This document shows positions 1 to 6,867 of a stretch of DNA of 15,580 nt, in pieces. The notes below the pieces were generated by a model. That model was not told where the DNA came from and made no database searches. It was given only the letters and a program-made list of their open reading frames with translations. Positions within the stretch are counted from its first letter, which is position 1. Every line of letters starts with the position of its first letter. Location: the NCBI GenBank assembly GCA_913773825.1, contig CAJYHH010001207.1, positions 1 through 15,580 on the forward strand, in the 5' to 3' direction. The translations under genes and the position numbers were made by a program. Source of the stretch: Candidatus Sericytochromatia bacterium (GTDB lineage Bacteria; Cyanobacteriota; Sericytochromatia; UBA7694).

Positions 1-1171
1 TCCAACGGCTATAGAAGATCGAGCCGGCTTCTTCGTTTTCCTGGAAGCCGTCCTGACGCCAAACCAGATGAACGCTGTCAGAGCCGTCAACAACCGCATC
101 AGGCTGATCAGAAGAGCCGATGTTGCCAGAGGCATTCACCAAAGTTTGATTCCAGGTTACGGACTTCACTTCAAAGTCTACGGTTGTCAGCGTATTGCTG
201 GTAACTGTGGCTTTTTTGGTTGCGCTTAGCTCATCAAGGGACTCAATATTGTCGCCCTGAACCTGGTAGCCAGAGGCGACTACACGTACGATCCAATCCC
301 CTTTGGGGACATTGTCGATACGGTATGAGACTTCGCGGTTTTCAACTGTCTGATCGCCAACCAAGGGTGGTGCAACGACAATAAAGGGTTCAGAAACCGG
401 ATCGTTGCTGAACACCACTGCGGCATCGCCGGGTTTTAAACCTTTGAGGCTGCCGGTGATGTTGCCAGGTTTGAGCACAGGATTGGCGGGTACAATCGAA
501 GGAACAACACCTTTGGCTGTCACAATCGCTGTGGCAAAGGCATCAAAATTGACTAAATAAGGGTTGGCGGCACTTTTAGCTTCGCTGACCAGTGATTTGA
601 GTTTGTCTGTATCAACCAGAGCCGCAGAAGCTGCATCACGGGCTTTAACGAGCTCAAGGACTTCGGCTACAGCTGTGGTTAAAGGGCTGATTTCAACATC
701 AGGAACGGTTTCAGAAGACTCAACCGTAAACACACCTTTGGCCATGGCGCCCGGTACTTCGTCGAGATCATCCATGCCCTGAATTTTAATCAGGAAGTTT
801 TTGCCCAACGGCACTTTAATCATGGCAGTCATACCGCCCTGGGTCAGGGGAATGACTTTTTCGGCCAGAAAAGTCGTCGTGGTGCCGGTGATCGTGACTT
901 TAATCCGGTTGATGCGGGTTTCTTCAAGAGCCTGGGTGCTAAAACCGTGATAAGCACGAAGGGCTTTATAGCCTTTTGCAACCGGCAAAGCCATCTGAAG
1001 ACGGATATTGCCTTCTGCACCGTGTCCGGTATCCAGACTTAGCGTGTGGTTGGACGTATTGGTCTGAGAAGAAGACGTGACGGAGGCTGGTACCTGACAG
1101 CTCAGGATTGTCGCAAGGGAAATAGACAGGGCAACTAAGGCCCCGGTGACTCGCAATGAATTAGCTTTCAC
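1..1171 (-). CDS. Surface lipoprotein with regulatory-like beta domain and BNR-like region (3' end outside the window)
   Basis: About 390 residues are visible; the reading frame is open to the left edge, so the C-terminus is missing. Translation starts at GTG 1171, with a GGAG ribosome site inside the last codons of the upstream gene. A signal peptide ends in a lipobox (I-L-S-C, Cys25), so the product should be a lipid-anchored envelope protein. Residues about 30-170 are beta-rich with no motif I recognise. Residues about 235-330 resemble a carboxypeptidase-regulatory/CNA-B-like beta sandwich (N-I-T-G-S-L-K-G-L followed by V-P-K-G-D-W-I-V-R-V). The visible end (D-A-V-V-D-G-S-D-S-V-H-L-V-W, then S-I-F-Y-S-R-W) looks like the first blade of a BNR/sialidase-like beta-propeller. 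Only 7 nt separate it from the preceding Ig-like lipoprotein gene, so the two are probably one operon. The function is unknown; adhesion or polysaccharide binding is a guess. Confidence 0.8.
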   Translation of the reverse strand, partial: MKANSLRVTGALVALSISLATILSCQVPASVTSSSQTNTSNHTLSLDTGHGAEGNIRLQMALPVAKGYKALRAYHGFSTQALEETRINRIKVTITGTTTTFLAEKVIPLTQGGMTAMIKVPLGKNFLIKIQGMDDLDEVPGAMAKGVFTVESSETVPDVEISPLTTAVAEVLELVKARDAASAALVDTDKLKSLVSEAKSAANPYLVNFDAFATAIVTAKGVVPSIVPANPVLKPGNITGSLKGLKPGDAAVVFSNDPVSEPFIVVAPPLVGDQTVENREVSYRIDNVPKGDWIVRVVASGYQVQGDNIESLDELSATKKATVTSNTLTTVDFEVKSVTWNQTLVNASGNIGSSDQPDAVVDGSDSVHLVWRQDGFQENEEAGSIFYSRW

Positions 1172-1178
1172 GCTCTGC

Positions 1179-1967
1179 TTACTCCGTAAATCTAATATGG
1201 GCCCGAATGGTCCCTTCCTGGACCACGACCTGAACGATATTGCTGCTGACATTGCCCGCACTGGCAATCAGGTTGCTGGTGCCGGTTGCTTTGGCGGTGA
1301 CAACGCCTGTGCTGTTAACGGTAGCGATATTTTCATCACTCGAAGACCAGGTAAAGGTCAGCGTATCAATCTTCTGACCTTCTGAATCCAGACCTTCAGC
1401 AATAAACTTACGGGTTTCGTTCAGACGGCTGAATTTAAACATCGTTGGCTGGACAGACTCATTTTCAGGTCTGACCACAATCGAACGCAGTTTTGCTAAT
1501 AGTGGGTTAGCGCTGGGGTCATCAGGATTTGCAATCGTGCCCAGGCCACCACTGGCAGAGGGAGTCGGATTAGGGCTGCTTGTCGATGTTGTGCTAGCCG
1601 GAGTGACCGTGACTAAAGCAGTGGCCTCGTTATTGAGAGTAACGGCTTTAATCCGGACGTTGCCAGGTCTTAGGGCTGTGACGTTGCCCTGGGCATCAAC
1701 GGTGACAATGCTCTGATCCAAACTGGACCAGGTGGTGGGAAGATCCCGTTTAATGGTGCCATCTTGATTAAACAGGGTGGCGACTTTCTGGGATTTACCG
1801 ACTTCAAGGGAAAGCGTGCCAGGATCAATGACTAACGGGGATCCCTGGTTATTATTTTCAACGCCGACGGCATTGGTGCCGCCAAGAATCGGGTTGTCGT
1901 TATTGCTGCATGCCGACAGGACGAGCATGGACGCAAGGAGGCTCAGCGCGAGGCGATTACCGGACAC
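1179..1967 (-). CDS. Lipoprotein with two bacterial Ig-like (Big_2) domains
   Basis: The product has 262 residues from GTG 1967. I prefer this start to the in-frame GTG 1991 and ATG 1976 because AAGGAG lies 9 nt upstream of it, and because it gives a compact lipoprotein signal ending in L-S-A-C (Cys20). Two Big_2-type repeats follow. The first is about residues 50-125 (T-W-S-S-L-D-Q-S-I-V-T-V-D then G-N-V-T-A-L-R-P-G). The second is about 165-255 (T-W-S-S-S-D-E-N-I-A-T-V then G-V-V-T-A-K-A-T-G). They are joined by a Ser/Thr/Pro-rich linker. Big_2 domains are known from intimin-type adhesins and many surface proteins, so a surface binding or structural role is likely, but the ligand is unknown. 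It is the first gene of an operon with the downstream partial lipoprotein. Confidence 0.85.
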   Translation of the reverse strand: MSGNRLALSLLASMLVLSACSNNDNPILGGTNAVGVENNNQGSPLVIDPGTLSLEVGKSQKVATLFNQDGTIKRDLPTTWSSLDQSIVTVDAQGNVTALRPGNVRIKAVTLNNEATALVTVTPASTTSTSSPNPTPSASGGLGTIANPDDPSANPLLAKLRSIVVRPENESVQPTMFKFSRLNETRKFIAEGLDSEGQKIDTLTFTWSSSDENIATVNSTGVVTAKATGTSNLIASAGNVSSNIVQVVVQEGTIRAHIRFTE

Positions 1968-2325
1968 AAGCCACATCTCCTTATATATCACTTCCCACGG
2001 TCTTTCCAGGGTCTTTTAGGGAAGACGGGTGAGCACTTCAATTCAGTGATTAGTATAGCACAGGGATTTTGCCGAAATAAACCGTTTAAAATGACAAGGT
2101 CTTTAGGGTTTGAAAATAAGATTATAACTAGCTTAGAGGCTTGTTTTTGAGCTTTTTACCAGGGCCTTAAGATTAAGCGAAGTAACTAAAATTTAACGCA
2201 GAAACGAACATTTAACAAAAAAATAACAAATATAGACCCTGTGATTCAGCATCCAGCCGTATGCAGCTCAGCCCAGTCAACAACTAATGCACTCGTTTAC
2301 TGTGCTGTTGTGCTGTTAACTAAAC
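1968..2325. other. 358-nt intergenic region: promoter, short direct repeats, no gene
   Basis: This AT-rich stretch lies between the protease stop and the lipoprotein operon. Besides the extended -10 it holds an 8-nt tandem repeat TGTGCTGT (2301-2308, 2309-2316) just after the protease stop, and two copies of ATTTAAC (2191-2197, 2210-2216) with a 19-nt period. I find no convincing stem-loop terminator for the protease gene and no small ORF with a ribosome site. Confidence 0.5.
2052..2060 (-). promoter_or_regulatory. Extended -10 promoter for the Ig-like lipoprotein operon
   Basis: The minus strand reads TGCTATACT, an extended -10 element about 85 nt upstream of GTG 1967. No good -35 hexamer is visible at 16-18 nt. 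A start near 2045 would give a leader of about 78 nt. Confidence 0.5.
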
Positions 2326-3735
2326 TTATTCCTGAAGTTCAAAAGCTAGAATGCGAGTCTGGCCATTGCGGATAATATTCAACAGAATGGCATCACCGGC
2401 TTTGGCGCTGGCAATCGCTGGGCTCACTTCTTCTGGCAGAGTTACACGCTGACGGTTGATTTCAGTCACTAAATCACCCTGGCGGACCCCACGGCGATAA
2501 GCGTTACTAGAAGGATCAATCGCGCTGACAATTAAGCCATTAAAGCTTTCTGGCAGCTCCAGCTCAGTACGTTTATCAGCTGGAATGGTATCAAGGGTAA
2601 AGCCCAGACGTTTATCAATGCCATCTGTCGGTGAGGCTGCATCAGCTGACATCTCGCGTAGCTTGGGTGAAAGGGTTAAAATCTGGCCGTTTCGGAAGAC
2701 CTGAATATTCATGGTGCGGCCTGGTGGGGTCAGCGCAATTTGATTGCGGAAAGCCTGAACCTGCGAGACGGGTTTGCCTTCTAAGCTGATAATCACGTCA
2801 TATTTCTTAAAGCCCGCAGCAGATGCTGGTGTGCCTTCAATGGTATTGCCGACTAAGATGCCGCTTTGGTCAGTGGGGAGTTTAAGCGCTAAGCGCATAT
2901 CTTCATCAATCGGCTCGATATAAACGCCAAGCTGAGAACGGGTGACTTTACCTTTTGTAATCAGCTCTTGCATGATCAATTTGGCCATATTTGAAGGAAT
3001 GGCAAAACCAACTCCCATATAGCCTGTACTGCGGGTTGCAATTGCGGTGTTAATGCCGATTAGCTCACCTTTGGTATTGACCAGCGGGCCGCCGGAGTTA
3101 CCTGGATTAATGGCAGCGTCAGTCTGAATAAAGTCTTCAAAATCTGCAACCCCCATTTCAGCGCGGCCTTTGGCAGAAATAATTCCAGCTGTCACAGTGG
3201 AATCCAGTCCAAAGGGGCTGCCAATGGCTAAAACCCATTCACCTACGCGTAAATTAGTTGAATCACCCAAAACAGCGGCTTGAAGCGAAGACGTGCGCTG
3301 GAGCTTTAAAACAGCCAGATCAGAGGGTGGATCGGTGCCCACGATTTTAGCGCTCATACGCTGGCCGTTTTGCAGGGCGACCTGGATTTGATCCGCCCCT
3401 TCTACCACATGGTTATTGGTGAGGACAAAACCATGCTCTGCGTCTACAATCACGCCTGAACCCACGCCTTCACGGGGTTGGCCAGGAATGCCCTGATGAG
3501 TTGGGTCTTTTGGCATTTCAATCGGGTTGCCGCCGCGGGTGCTGATGCTAACAACTGCGGGCAGCATGCGTTTAGCGATGACCTGAAAATCCTGGCTGAG
3601 GTTGTCTGCAACTTCAGAGCTGCTGCCCTGACCGCTGCCGTTTTCGAGCTTGCCGCCGATGCGGTCACAGCCGGCGAGGGGACCTGTTAAAGTCAGCGTC
3701 AGGGCGAGAGCAAGCAGATGGCGGATTCTGTTCAT
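2326..3735 (-). CDS. HtrA/DegP-family serine protease with two PDZ domains, lipid-anchored
   Basis: The product has 469 residues. This family (S1C peptidases) degrades or refolds damaged envelope proteins. The trypsin-like domain (about 50-260) keeps the whole triad: His109 in T-N-N-H-V-V, Asp139 in S-D-L-A-V-L, and Ser214 in N-P-G-N-S-G-G-P-L. PDZ1 lies about 270-365 (S-Q-L-G-V-Y-I, then G-T-P-A-S-A-A-G-F) and PDZ2 about 378-469 (K-R-L-G-F-T-L, then S-N-A-Y-R-R-G-V-R-Q-G-D). Most DegP-type proteins are soluble periplasmic or have an N-terminal membrane helix. This one has a lipoprotein signal with L-A-G-C (Cys23), so it is probably lipid-anchored. The ribosome site is weak (GGAA, 9 nt from ATG). 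The gene diverges from the initiator-like gene at 3949. Family assignment is near certain; degP, degQ or degS cannot be told apart here. Confidence 0.95.
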   Translation of the reverse strand: MNRIRHLLALALTLTLTGPLAGCDRIGGKLENGSGQGSSSEVADNLSQDFQVIAKRMLPAVVSISTRGGNPIEMPKDPTHQGIPGQPREGVGSGVIVDAEHGFVLTNNHVVEGADQIQVALQNGQRMSAKIVGTDPPSDLAVLKLQRTSSLQAAVLGDSTNLRVGEWVLAIGSPFGLDSTVTAGIISAKGRAEMGVADFEDFIQTDAAINPGNSGGPLVNTKGELIGINTAIATRSTGYMGVGFAIPSNMAKLIMQELITKGKVTRSQLGVYIEPIDEDMRLALKLPTDQSGILVGNTIEGTPASAAGFKKYDVIISLEGKPVSQVQAFRNQIALTPPGRTMNIQVFRNGQILTLSPKLREMSADAASPTDGIDKRLGFTLDTIPADKRTELELPESFNGLIVSAIDPSSNAYRRGVRQGDLVTEINRQRVTLPEEVSPAIASAKAGDAILLNIIRNGQTRILAFELQE

Positions 3736-3804
3736 GCGGCGTTTCCACTCATTTCGCAGTCATTTGGGTCTGGGGCTGAAGGGTTATGACCCGGTGTGTA
3801 GGAC

Positions 3805-3810
3805 ATTATA
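3805..3810 (-). promoter_or_regulatory. Probable -10 element of the HtrA-type protease gene
   Basis: The minus strand reads TATAAT (within TATATAATG) about 70 nt upstream of the protease ATG. I see no clear -35 hexamer at the usual distance, so this is a tentative call. Confidence 0.4.
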
Positions 3811-3865
3811 TAGCTGGAGGCTTGTGGCTGGTAGCTAGTAGCGGTGTTTTGACTTTGATGCTTCT

Positions 3866-3880
3866 TTAGCAGCCCGCTAA
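3866..3880. promoter_or_regulatory. Inverted repeat TTAGC-N5-GCTAA upstream of the initiator gene
   Basis: The arms at 3866-3870 and 3876-3880 are perfect. The site lies between the divergent protease and initiator genes, about 24 nt upstream of the extended -10 that faces the initiator. It could be an operator, possibly for autoregulation by the initiator, but a 5-nt arm is short and may be chance. Confidence 0.25.
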
Positions 3881-3900
3881 CAGCCAGTGCCAGCAGGCTC

Positions 3901-3909
3901 TGCTATAAT
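3901..3909 (+). promoter_or_regulatory. Extended -10 promoter of the initiator-like gene
   Basis: The sequence TGCTATAAT is a consensus extended -10 element, 40 nt upstream of ATG 3949. No matching -35 is visible. Transcription would start near 3916, giving a leader of about 33 nt. Confidence 0.6.
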
Positions 3910-3948
3910 AATTGCTATGAAGAGCTAGTTATCAAACGGAATAGACGG

Positions 3949-5340
3949 ATGGGGAAGATGAGTAAGCAGCCGACTAAGAGCGTTCTTAAGCAGGATCTGA
4001 ATTTTTTACAGCATCCACTCTGGTTTCAGGTTTCTCGCGCCGCGGAGCAGATGGAATGGCGTGACACTGAAGGGTATCTATACCGAGCTGGATACCGGGC
4101 CCCTGATCAGCTCGACATGCTGTTTTTGCTCTATGTGTTTATGCGTGCTCAACAGGAAGATTACCGCCAAAAAATGGAATTCAGCCGTTATGAAATTCTT
4201 AAAGGCTGTGGGTGTCCGATTAATCCTCAGTATTTGCGCAGACTTGAAGACAGTCTTAAGCGCTGGCTCAATGTCACCCTTGAATTTGACAAATGTTTTT
4301 TTGATGGCAAACAGTTTCAGTCAGTCGGCTTTAAAGTTTTAGAGAACTACCGCATTCGAGAAAAAGACAAACGGCTTGAAATCAGTTTTAACCAGGATTT
4401 TTTACGCCAAACCCGTAATTCTGCTTACTTTAAATACGTTGACTTTAACTATTACAAGCTCCTGCGTCGTCCGGTTGCACGGCGTTTATTTGAGATTCTG
4501 ACGCAGACCTTTAAATCAGCCAGTCAGTGGAAAGTCCCTTTGGTTGAGTTGGGTTTACAGCTGACGCTGTATAGTCGTAAACGCTCCCGTAAAGACGGCA
4601 GTGAAGATGAAGTTCTTTATCCCAGCGATGTGTTGACTGCAGTTAAGTCAGCCGTTAATGAAATTAATCGCCTGGCAACAGACGCTGAGTTGTTGCGCGA
4701 ACTCGGTATGGATCCCCGTGAAGTCTATGCGGTGACTTATGAAGTGGATCGGAAACGCAAAACCATTGAGTTTCAGCGGGCCCCTCTGACCCATTTATTT
4801 GATCAGTTGACCCAGGATCCCGAGCAGCAGCAAAAGCCTGAAAGTTATGAAGAACCTCGTTTAGAAGAACTATTGAGCTTTTTAAAGCGCAACTCACGGC
4901 CTTTGCGTGAACTTGTCAGCAAATACTACCGCAGCCACGGTTATGACTACGTTAAATGGAATATTTTTTATGCCAATCGCAATGGCGCGCGTAATTATGT
5001 CAGCTATTTGAGGCTATGTTTACAGCATAATTGGGCTCAGGAATTCCGTGAAGAATATGAGCGGATGTTTGAAGCCAATGAACAAAAATTGGAAGAACGC
5101 AAAATCTCAGCTCTGATTCGTGTCGCGGAACAAGCCGATCATCTGCTAATGCCAGACGGTCAGAAGTTTAGAATTCGACGTGTCTTTCCCAATGGCGCAA
5201 TTGAAATTTCCAGCCGTAGTTACAAAATGGACTTTGTGCTATCACCCGCTCAAGCTTATGCCTGCCGCTTTGAACGAGAAAATCCTGAGCCAGAGCGTCG
5301 CCGTGGTCGCAAGCCCAAAGCCGGCAGTTTAGGCGCCTAA
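3949..5340 (+). CDS. RepA/RPA-like replication initiator protein with AT-hook-like tail
   Basis: The product has 463 residues. The N-terminal half (about 10-245) resembles the plasmid replication initiator protein A family: L-D-M-L-F-L-L-Y-V-F-M-R, then F-S-R-Y-E-I-L-K-G-C-G with a helix pairing L-R-R-L-E-D-S-L-K-R-W, a beta segment F-F-D-G-K-Q-F, and a basic segment L-L-R-R-P-V-A-R-R-L-F-E-I-L. This is the tandem winged-helix pattern that binds origin DNA and recruits helicase in plasmids. Residues about 290-440 are not recognised. The tail has R-R-R-G-R-K-P-K (450-457), like an AT-hook. I keep ATG 3949 (CGGA 8 nt upstream); ATG 3958 is possible. No iterons, parA/parB or plasmid genes are nearby, so it may act as a DNA-binding regulator or remain from an integrated replicon. 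Family placement is from sequence pattern only. Confidence 0.65.
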   Translation: MGKMSKQPTKSVLKQDLNFLQHPLWFQVSRAAEQMEWRDTEGYLYRAGYRAPDQLDMLFLLYVFMRAQQEDYRQKMEFSRYEILKGCGCPINPQYLRRLEDSLKRWLNVTLEFDKCFFDGKQFQSVGFKVLENYRIREKDKRLEISFNQDFLRQTRNSAYFKYVDFNYYKLLRRPVARRLFEILTQTFKSASQWKVPLVELGLQLTLYSRKRSRKDGSEDEVLYPSDVLTAVKSAVNEINRLATDAELLRELGMDPREVYAVTYEVDRKRKTIEFQRAPLTHLFDQLTQDPEQQQKPESYEEPRLEELLSFLKRNSRPLRELVSKYYRSHGYDYVKWNIFYANRNGARNYVSYLRLCLQHNWAQEFREEYERMFEANEQKLEERKISALIRVAEQADHLLMPDGQKFRIRRVFPNGAIEISSRSYKMDFVLSPAQAYACRFERENPEPERRRGRKPKAGSLGA

Positions 5341-6551
5341 GGCAGTTGTAATTTAGCCTGACAGCCTGGATTTAAATTTGAAAAAGAAATGCTGGCTCCC
5401 ATTTGGGCTGCATAATGGGAGCTGATTAGCAGGCCGAGTCCCAGCCCTTTTTCACCATTTGTGCCGGGTTTGACTGTTTCTGGCAGATGAGTTCCCAGTT
5501 CTTGCATTTCTGTCTGAGTCAGGCCTGGGCCCAAATCACTGACAACAAGCGTCTTTTCGTCTTTGAGGCTAATCTGCAAACGGCTATTGTCAGAGCTGTA
5601 TTTTAATCCGTTATGAATCAAGCTGCCGATTATAAAGCGCAGCGGCTCAAGCGGGGCATTGAGTAAGACCGTATCAGGAATACTAATCTCAACCTGAATC
5701 TGTTTACGATTGGCGAGATCTTTACAGCGACCGGCGGTGGCGCGTACTAAATCAGCGAGTTGTAAAGGTTGGCTGCGGGGGGGGAAGTTGTTTTTTTGAA
5801 GACGCTGCCAGCGACCAAAGTGATCTAAAGCCTGGCGGGTATCTTGAACCTGAGTTTGAAGCGTTCTTACCCCTTGCTGAAGCTGAGGATTGAGCTGGCC
5901 CTGTTGGTCTAAAACCTGCAGCATGAGATGCATATTGTCAATTGGTTCTTGCAGATGAGCAGATAAAAGCTCACTCAGCCGCATATTGATGAGATAAACA
6001 TCCTGAAGCTGTAAATGCTGACGGCTAATTTGGGCAAGCAGATTTTCTTGTGCTAAAACATAGCGCCGTTGCTCCATTAATTGCATGACCTGATTGGCCA
6101 GGGTTTCAAGGGCTTTGCGCTGGTAGTCGCTGAGTTGGCGGGGTTTTTTATCTAGTACACAAAGCGTTCCGATGCCGTGACCATCTGTTGTTTGGAGCGG
6201 GACACCAGCATAAAAGCGAAAATGAGGGCTATCAGAGACCAGTGGATTAGAGCTGAATCGCTCGTCTGAACTTAAATCAGTAACAATCAGGGGGTTAGGT
6301 TCAAGAATAGCGTAAGAGCAAAATGCCTGTTCACGCGGAATCTCTGTCACATCAAGCCCGACTCGAGCTTTTGACCAAGCCCGCTCGCGGTCTATCAGCG
6401 AAATTTGGGATATCGGCACCTGACAAATATCAGCAGCTAGCTGCACAATTTCATCATAGCTGGGCTCAGGTGGCGTATCAAGAATTTGGTAACGCTCAAG
6501 TGCAGATAGACGTTCTGGTTCACGTGAAGATGTTTGGACAGGGGCAGACAT
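5337..6551 (-). CDS. GAF-domain sensor histidine kinase
   Basis: The product has 404 residues, is soluble, and shows no membrane segment. Residues 12-160 form a GAF domain of the type common before kinases and diguanylate cyclases (Y-Q-I-L-D-T-P-P-E-P, A-F-C-S-Y-A-I-L, F-Y-A-G-V-P-L, G-T-L-C-V-L-D). A helical dimerisation segment follows (about 165-260). The ATPase domain has an N-box (H-N-G-L-K-Y-S-S), G1 (D-L-G-P-G-L) and G2 (G-L-G-L-G-L). In the HisKA-like stretch L-L-S-A-H-L-Q-E-P-I, the position aligned with the phospho-acceptor is Ala198 and the histidine is one place later (His199), so autophosphorylation is uncertain. AAGGA lies 6 nt before the ATG. No response regulator adjoins it. 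It overlaps the initiator-like gene by 4 nt tail to tail. Confidence 0.85.
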   Translation of the reverse strand: MSAPVQTSSREPERLSALERYQILDTPPEPSYDEIVQLAADICQVPISQISLIDRERAWSKARVGLDVTEIPREQAFCSYAILEPNPLIVTDLSSDERFSSNPLVSDSPHFRFYAGVPLQTTDGHGIGTLCVLDKKPRQLSDYQRKALETLANQVMQLMEQRRYVLAQENLLAQISRQHLQLQDVYLINMRLSELLSAHLQEPIDNMHLMLQVLDQQGQLNPQLQQGVRTLQTQVQDTRQALDHFGRWQRLQKNNFPPRSQPLQLADLVRATAGRCKDLANRKQIQVEISIPDTVLLNAPLEPLRFIIGSLIHNGLKYSSDNSRLQISLKDEKTLVVSDLGPGLTQTEMQELGTHLPETVKPGTNGEKGLGLGLLISSHYAAQMGASISFSNLNPGCQAKLQLP

Positions 6552-6591
6552 CAGAGATCCTTAAGATTGGTTTTAAACGGACTATAGTCAA

Positions 6592-6627
6592 ATTATCTGA
6601 ATACTCAGACGAAGACTTGCTAAACCT
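6592..6627 (-). promoter_or_regulatory. Promoter of the GAF kinase gene with a shared upstream motif
   Basis: On the minus strand GATAAT (6592-6597) would start transcription near 6585, about 34 nt before the ATG. Fourteen nt upstream of it is AGGTTTAGCAAGTCTT (6612-6627). A 15/16 match sits at nearly the same place before the gene at 8290-8916, so it may be an activator site or an unusual -35 region. A second candidate -10, TATAGT, is closer to the gene. Confidence 0.4.
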
Positions 6628-6705
6628 GATTTAAACATACCTTGTGTGGTCTATATTTGCTAAGACTTTTTAAGCAGCTGTTTTGCTAAGTGCTGCTTTA
6701 ACACG

Positions 6706-6733
6706 CCGAAAGCCCCCGTAAGGGGGCTTTCGG
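6706..6733 (+). terminator. Strong GC-rich hairpin with a pyrimidine tail on the plus strand
   Basis: A perfect 12-bp stem (CCGAAAGCCCCC paired with its complement) closes a GTAA loop. On the plus strand it is followed by TTTCTCTCTT, a weak U-tract. On the minus strand, where the flanking genes lie, no U-run follows. It is 134 nt past the carboxypeptidase stop and may still end that transcript, or it may block plus-strand transcription. Confidence 0.55.
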
Positions 6734-6735
6734 TT

Positions 6736-6785
6736 TCTCTCTTCTACGCTATCGGGCAATCAATCTCTCTCTACGCTAATCGGGC
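6736..6785. repeat. Two 22-nt direct repeats, 28-nt period
   Basis: Copies at 6736-6757 and 6764-6785 share TCTCTCT, CTACGCTA and TCGGGC, differing by about one insertion/deletion pair. They lie just after the GC-rich hairpin. Their role is unknown; a local duplication is the simplest explanation. Confidence 0.5.
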
Positions 6786-6821
6786 TCTTATTATGCTGAC
6801 GTCCTAAAAGTTAGGGGCTTA

Positions 6822-6859
6822 CCGGCAGCTGGATGATAAAAATCAGCTCAGGCTGCCGG
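6822..6859. repeat. 8-bp inverted repeat downstream of the carboxypeptidase gene
   Basis: CCGGCAGC (6822-6829) pairs with GCTGCCGG (6852-6859) around a 22-nt loop, starting 8 nt after the carboxypeptidase stop on the minus strand. The minus-strand loop contains TTTTTAT but no U-tract follows the stem, so it is a weak terminator candidate at best; it could protect the mRNA 3' end. Confidence 0.35.
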
Positions 6860-6867
6860 ATAAGGGC

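Larger units (their letters stand above)
6552..6867. other. 316-nt intergenic region with hairpins and direct repeats, no gene
   Basis: The region separates the carboxypeptidase stop from the kinase start, both on the minus strand. It contains the kinase promoter, a 12-bp hairpin at 6706-6733, two 22-nt near-identical direct repeats (6736-6757, 6764-6785) and an 8-bp inverted repeat at 6822-6859. No ORF with a plausible ribosome site is seen on either strand. A short plus-strand RNA ending at the hairpin is possible but unsupported by a clear promoter. Confidence 0.5.

Noticed and set aside
3736..3948. Replication origin (iterons or DnaA boxes) next to the initiator-like gene
   Set aside because: Only short TAGCT/GCTGG echoes and one 5-bp inverted repeat are visible; no repeated 15-22 nt iterons and no TTATNCACA box.
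6323..6634. 103-residue open frame on the plus strand across the kinase start
   Set aside because: It overlaps the well-supported GAF kinase in antisense and lacks a ribosome site.
6736..6785. CRISPR-like array
   Set aside because: Only two imperfect copies with a 6-nt gap, no spacers of normal length and no cas gene.
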